Below are positions 62,095-64,000 of a stretch of 64,000 nt of DNA, piece after piece. The DNA lies in contig NZ_CP175698.1 in NCBI RefSeq assembly GCF_046097095.1, forward strand, positions 3,472,001-3,536,000, read 5' to 3'. The notes under the pieces were generated by a model. The model was not told the DNA's origin. It searched no databases and was given only the letters and a program-made list of their open reading frames with translations. The stretch's first letter is position 1. The number at the start of each line of letters is the position of its first letter. The DNA is from Natrinema sp046097095 (GTDB taxonomy: Archaea; Halobacteriota; Halobacteria; Halobacteriales; Natrialbaceae). The position numbers were made by a program, and so were the translations under genes.

Positions 62095-62487
62095 CTACTC
62101 CGTCGGCTCGGAGCCGGTGACGTTGCGATAGTCCGACTCGATCTCCTGCCGGCCGAGATGGGTGATTTCGTAGAACGTCTGTCGGCCGTCGGCGTCTTCG
62201 GGTGCCCCGGTTCGAGCGACGAGTCCGACGTCGACGAGCGTTCCGAGGTGGTGGCTGAGATCGAAGCTCTCGTCGTCGATCGCGGCGGCGAGGTCCGCGC
62301 GGGCGAGTTCGTCTCGTTCCCAGAGCAGGAACAAGATCGCGTATCGGCGTTCGTCGCCGAGTGCAGCTTTGCGGGCGGCGTGGTCGGCGAGCGTCCCCAT
62401 ACTGTCGTCGAAGAGCCGCTGATCGACGTACTGTTCGAGTTCTCCGTCGTCGGGAGCGGGCGGCGCGTGCGGGCTTTCAGCGGCCAT
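62095..62487 (-). CDS. ArsR-like winged-helix regulator
   Basis: 130 residues. After a polar N-terminal segment (about 1-30), the winged helix spans about 31-110: ALGDERRYAILFLLWERDEL, ARADLAAAIDDESFDLSHHL, GTLVDVGLVARTGAPEDADG, YEITHLGRQEIES. No cysteine metal site, so it probably responds to another signal. It sits upstream of and divergent from the deoxyribosyltransferase-like gene at 62616, which it could control. TATA-like AAAATATC lies near 62540. Confidence 0.8.
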   Translation of the reverse strand: MAAESPHAPPAPDDGELEQYVDQRLFDDSMGTLADHAARKAALGDERRYAILFLLWERDELARADLAAAIDDESFDLSHHLGTLVDVGLVARTGAPEDADGRQTFYEITHLGRQEIESDYRNVTGSEPTE

Positions 62488-62615
62488 CGGTGACTGGCCG
62501 TAGGACGCGCACCTACATCAGGATGGCGATTACAGAGATATTTTTCTTTGTTTTTGGCTGACGATATTCGTGAGTCGTTCGTGACCGATGGACATTTCTT
62601 TGCTGCTCGAGTCGA

Positions 62616-63413
62616 ATGCGTGAGATAATGTTTGACGGTGAGACGAGGTTTCGGTACGACGGCCGTCCTATCGCGGATATTCTCTCAGAACAGGCGCCCG
62701 AGCCGCCGAAGTTCGACGCTCACAACGATTTCACGGTTTACGTGATGGGGCCGTACACCGCGTTTAACGCCGAACGAGCGTACGACGACGCCGACGAACT
62801 TCGCACGCCGTTTCAGGCGGATCCGCTTTTCGACCCGGACAGCCACGTCACCGACGATGGGACGGGCGACATGGAACGAGCCCTTCGGGATTTCTGTGCT
62901 GAACTCCGTGCCGAACACGACTGCCGGGCATTCATTGCGACTGATATCGATATCCCGACGCACGAACAGGCGGCTCCCGGGACCAAGCCCCGTCGCAACG
63001 GCGGTGATTTCACAACAGGAATGGATCCGCTCGCCCAATCGGTCGCGTTCGCTGCCCACAGCGACGCCGTCCTCTTCCTGTTTACGCGAGGGGGCCTCAC
63101 GACCGGCGTCGGCGCTGAAACCGGCGGAATTCTCGGCGAGTTCCACCTCCGTCGCGGAAACCCCGCGCTCACTCACAAGCCCGGCCAGCGAATCGGCCTC
63201 TACCTGGACGACGACTTCAGCAGCGCAACGATCGACGAACTGCCGAAGGGCTACGACGTCCGCTACGATCGCTTTCGCTCGAAGCGTGACCTCCACGGAA
63301 AGGTCCGCAACTGGTTCGACGGCCTCGAGCGCGAGGCCCGCGATACAGATCTCCCCGTTTTCGTTCCCGGCGACACCTATTCGGCCGGTTCGGACGGCTA
63401 TAGTAGCCGCTGA
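62616..63413 (+). CDS. Nucleoside-deoxyribosyltransferase-like conserved haloarchaeal protein
   Basis: 265 residues from ATG 62616 (62628 also possible). The fold clues are NDFTVYVMGPYTAFNAERAY, ADELRTPFQADPLFDPDSHV, the acid-rich AFIATDIDIPTHEQAAPG, and SDAVLFLFTRGGLTTGVGAE with GGILGEFH, like the glycosidase site of N-deoxyribosyltransferases and related NAD/nucleotide hydrolases. I associate it from memory with haloarchaeal DUF7509. The substrate is unknown. Its last codons lie within repeat copy B (63407-63469). Confidence 0.65.
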   Translation: MREIMFDGETRFRYDGRPIADILSEQAPEPPKFDAHNDFTVYVMGPYTAFNAERAYDDADELRTPFQADPLFDPDSHVTDDGTGDMERALRDFCAELRAEHDCRAFIATDIDIPTHEQAAPGTKPRRNGGDFTTGMDPLAQSVAFAAHSDAVLFLFTRGGLTTGVGAETGGILGEFHLRRGNPALTHKPGQRIGLYLDDDFSSATIDELPKGYDVRYDRFRSKRDLHGKVRNWFDGLEREARDTDLPVFVPGDTYSAGSDGYSSR

Positions 63414-63469
63414 AACGAATCACACACTGGTCCTCCCAGCGATCAGGTGAGCAGTGACGTTCAATGGCT
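63407..63469. repeat. Dispersed imperfect repeat, copy B
   Basis: Starts at CCGCTGAAACGA, which includes the TGA stop of the 62616 gene, and ends CAGTGACGTTCAATGGCT. It aligns with copy A (55401-55470) over about 60 positions with a short gap. The position straddling a gene's stop codon, together with copy A's abutting a gene end, suggests a 3'-end element. Confidence 0.55.
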
Positions 63470-63551
63470 GCGATACCGCTCGACCAATTCTCTCGGGTCC
63501 ATCGTATCACCGACCGCTCGTCCGTCCGGCCGACCCGCCGTACCTCAACCC

Positions 63552-63559
63552 TTTTATTA
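63552..63559 (+). promoter_or_regulatory. TATA box of grpE
   Basis: TTTTATTA lies about 22-29 bp upstream of the ATG at 63581, preceded by an AACCC stretch at BRE position. This fits a leaderless or nearly leaderless transcript. Confidence 0.5.
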
Positions 63560-63580
63560 CCGCTGTTCGTTGACTGGCAC

Positions 63581-64000
63581 ATGAGCGAAGACGAGGGCAC
63601 GAACGCGTCCGCCCAGGGTGTCCCGTCCGAGGAGGAATCCGACGACGGCGAGACGGTCGACGTCGAGCCCGACCAGCGACACGACGGAGACTCGGCCGCA
63701 GACGCCGAGCCGTCAGCCGCTGACTCGGAGCCGACTGAAACCGCCGACTCGAGCCCGGACGAGACCGAGGGGGAGTCCGACACGACCGCTGAGGCGGCGT
63801 CCGGTACCGAGACGGGCGACGCAACTGATGCGGCGCCGGAAACGAGCGACGATATCCAACAGTTGCTCGACCAGGTGACCGAATACGACGACGAACTCGC
63901 GCGGCAGGTCAGCTCGATCGTCGAGGAGGCCCGCGACCTCAACGGGACCGTCACCGACCAGCGCGAGGAACTCGAGGATCTCGAGGAACGCGTCGAGTCA
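63581..64000 (+). CDS. grpE: Nucleotide exchange factor GrpE, cut off by the window end
   Basis: Only the first 140 codons are present; the frame is open at the right edge. An acidic low-complexity N-terminus (about 90 residues, rich in Asp/Glu/Ser/Thr/Ala) is typical of haloarchaeal GrpE. It is followed by the start of the coiled coil: DELARQVSSIVEEARDL and REELEDLEERVES. GrpE releases ADP from DnaK; in haloarchaea it usually precedes dnaK, so that operon probably continues to the right. Confidence 0.8.
   Translation, partial: MSEDEGTNASAQGVPSEEESDDGETVDVEPDQRHDGDSAADAEPSAADSEPTETADSSPDETEGESDTTAEAASGTETGDATDAAPETSDDIQQLLDQVTEYDDELARQVSSIVEEARDLNGTVTDQREELEDLEERVES

Noticed and set aside
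1..64000. Frequent CTCGAG and CGAG words as possible regulatory repeats
   Set aside because: They mostly fall inside coding frames as Leu-Glu or Arg-Glu/Ser codons and reflect haloarchaeal composition.
1..64000. CRISPR array, prophage or restriction-modification locus
   Set aside because: No regularly spaced direct repeats, Cas, integrase, capsid, terminase or methyltransferase/restriction motifs were seen.

Overview
The window is 64 kb of haloarchaeal chromosome, most like the Natrinema/Haloterrigena/Natrialba group. The evidence is high GC with a strong C/G third-position bias, very acidic proteins, a TFB gene, a fibrillarin/NOP5 operon, an XPB-type helicase with its Bax1 partner, GshA, a haloarchaeal diadenylate cyclase, Tat/lipobox secretion signals, and an intron-bearing elongator tRNA-Met. 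No replication origin, rRNA operon, CRISPR array or complete insertion sequence is visible. Two tRNA genes are present: Met(CAT) with a 78-nt intron at 14.4 kb, and Leu(CAA) at 35.3 kb.

Layout. 0-9.2 kb is an envelope/glycan block: an arylsulfotransferase cut by the left edge, a DedA protein, two YdjM-type membrane hydrolases, a flippase-like LPG-synthase-TM protein, two sulfatase-fold enzymes and two GT4 glycosyltransferases. 9.3-14.5 kb is an accessory stretch of lower coding density: PAC2 protein, cation/proton antiporter, small ORFs, a frameshifted DUF892 gene, a C2H2 micro-protein and a frameshifted partner, ending at tRNA-Met. 14.6-29 kb is mixed core: TFB with a winged-helix partner, a two-domain multicopper oxidase, a secreted HtrA protease, aldehyde dehydrogenase, uracil-DNA glycosylase, heme A synthase, an M24-like protein, glutamate-cysteine ligase and an acyl-CoA ligase. 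29.5-36.3 kb holds an HtrA gene broken by one stop codon, the flpA-nop5 operon, DUF63, an inositol-phosphatase-family enzyme, a protoglobin, tRNA-Leu and DUF309. 36.4-47.5 kb holds a lipoprotein, an aspartoacylase-family enzyme, an orphan 523-residue membrane protein behind its own promoter and palindrome, a glutaredoxin, a patatin-like lipase, a processive GT2, a PQQ-type sugar dehydrogenase and a PAPS-reductase-family enzyme. 47.6-56 kb holds membrane proteins, an aldo/keto reductase, an amidase, a second PAC2 protein, an m5C RNA methyltransferase with a coupled partner, a Cys-rich copper-binding protein, DUF4396 and a response regulator. 56-64 kb holds an IS200/IS605-type remnant, Bax1, diadenylate cyclase, a third HtrA, the XPB helicase, a winged-helix regulator, a deoxyribosyltransferase-like protein and the start of grpE.

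Themes. Surface-glycan and sulfate chemistry recurs. RNA modification is represented by flpA/nop5 and NOP2/Sun. DNA repair (UDG, XPB, Bax1) lies beside c-di-AMP synthesis. Extracytoplasmic protein quality control is represented by three HtrA-like proteins. Four CDSs carry visible lesions, and at least five very small zinc-binding proteins are encoded, three of them below 55 residues.

I did not find a clearly new multi-gene defence or mobile system. The best candidates for undescribed biology are the palindrome-controlled micro-ORF/orphan membrane-protein unit at 38.5-40.2 kb, the C2H2 micro-protein and its overlapping partner at 13.7-14.1 kb, a two-copy repeat at gene 3' ends (55.4 and 63.4 kb), and several inverted repeats placed at promoters.
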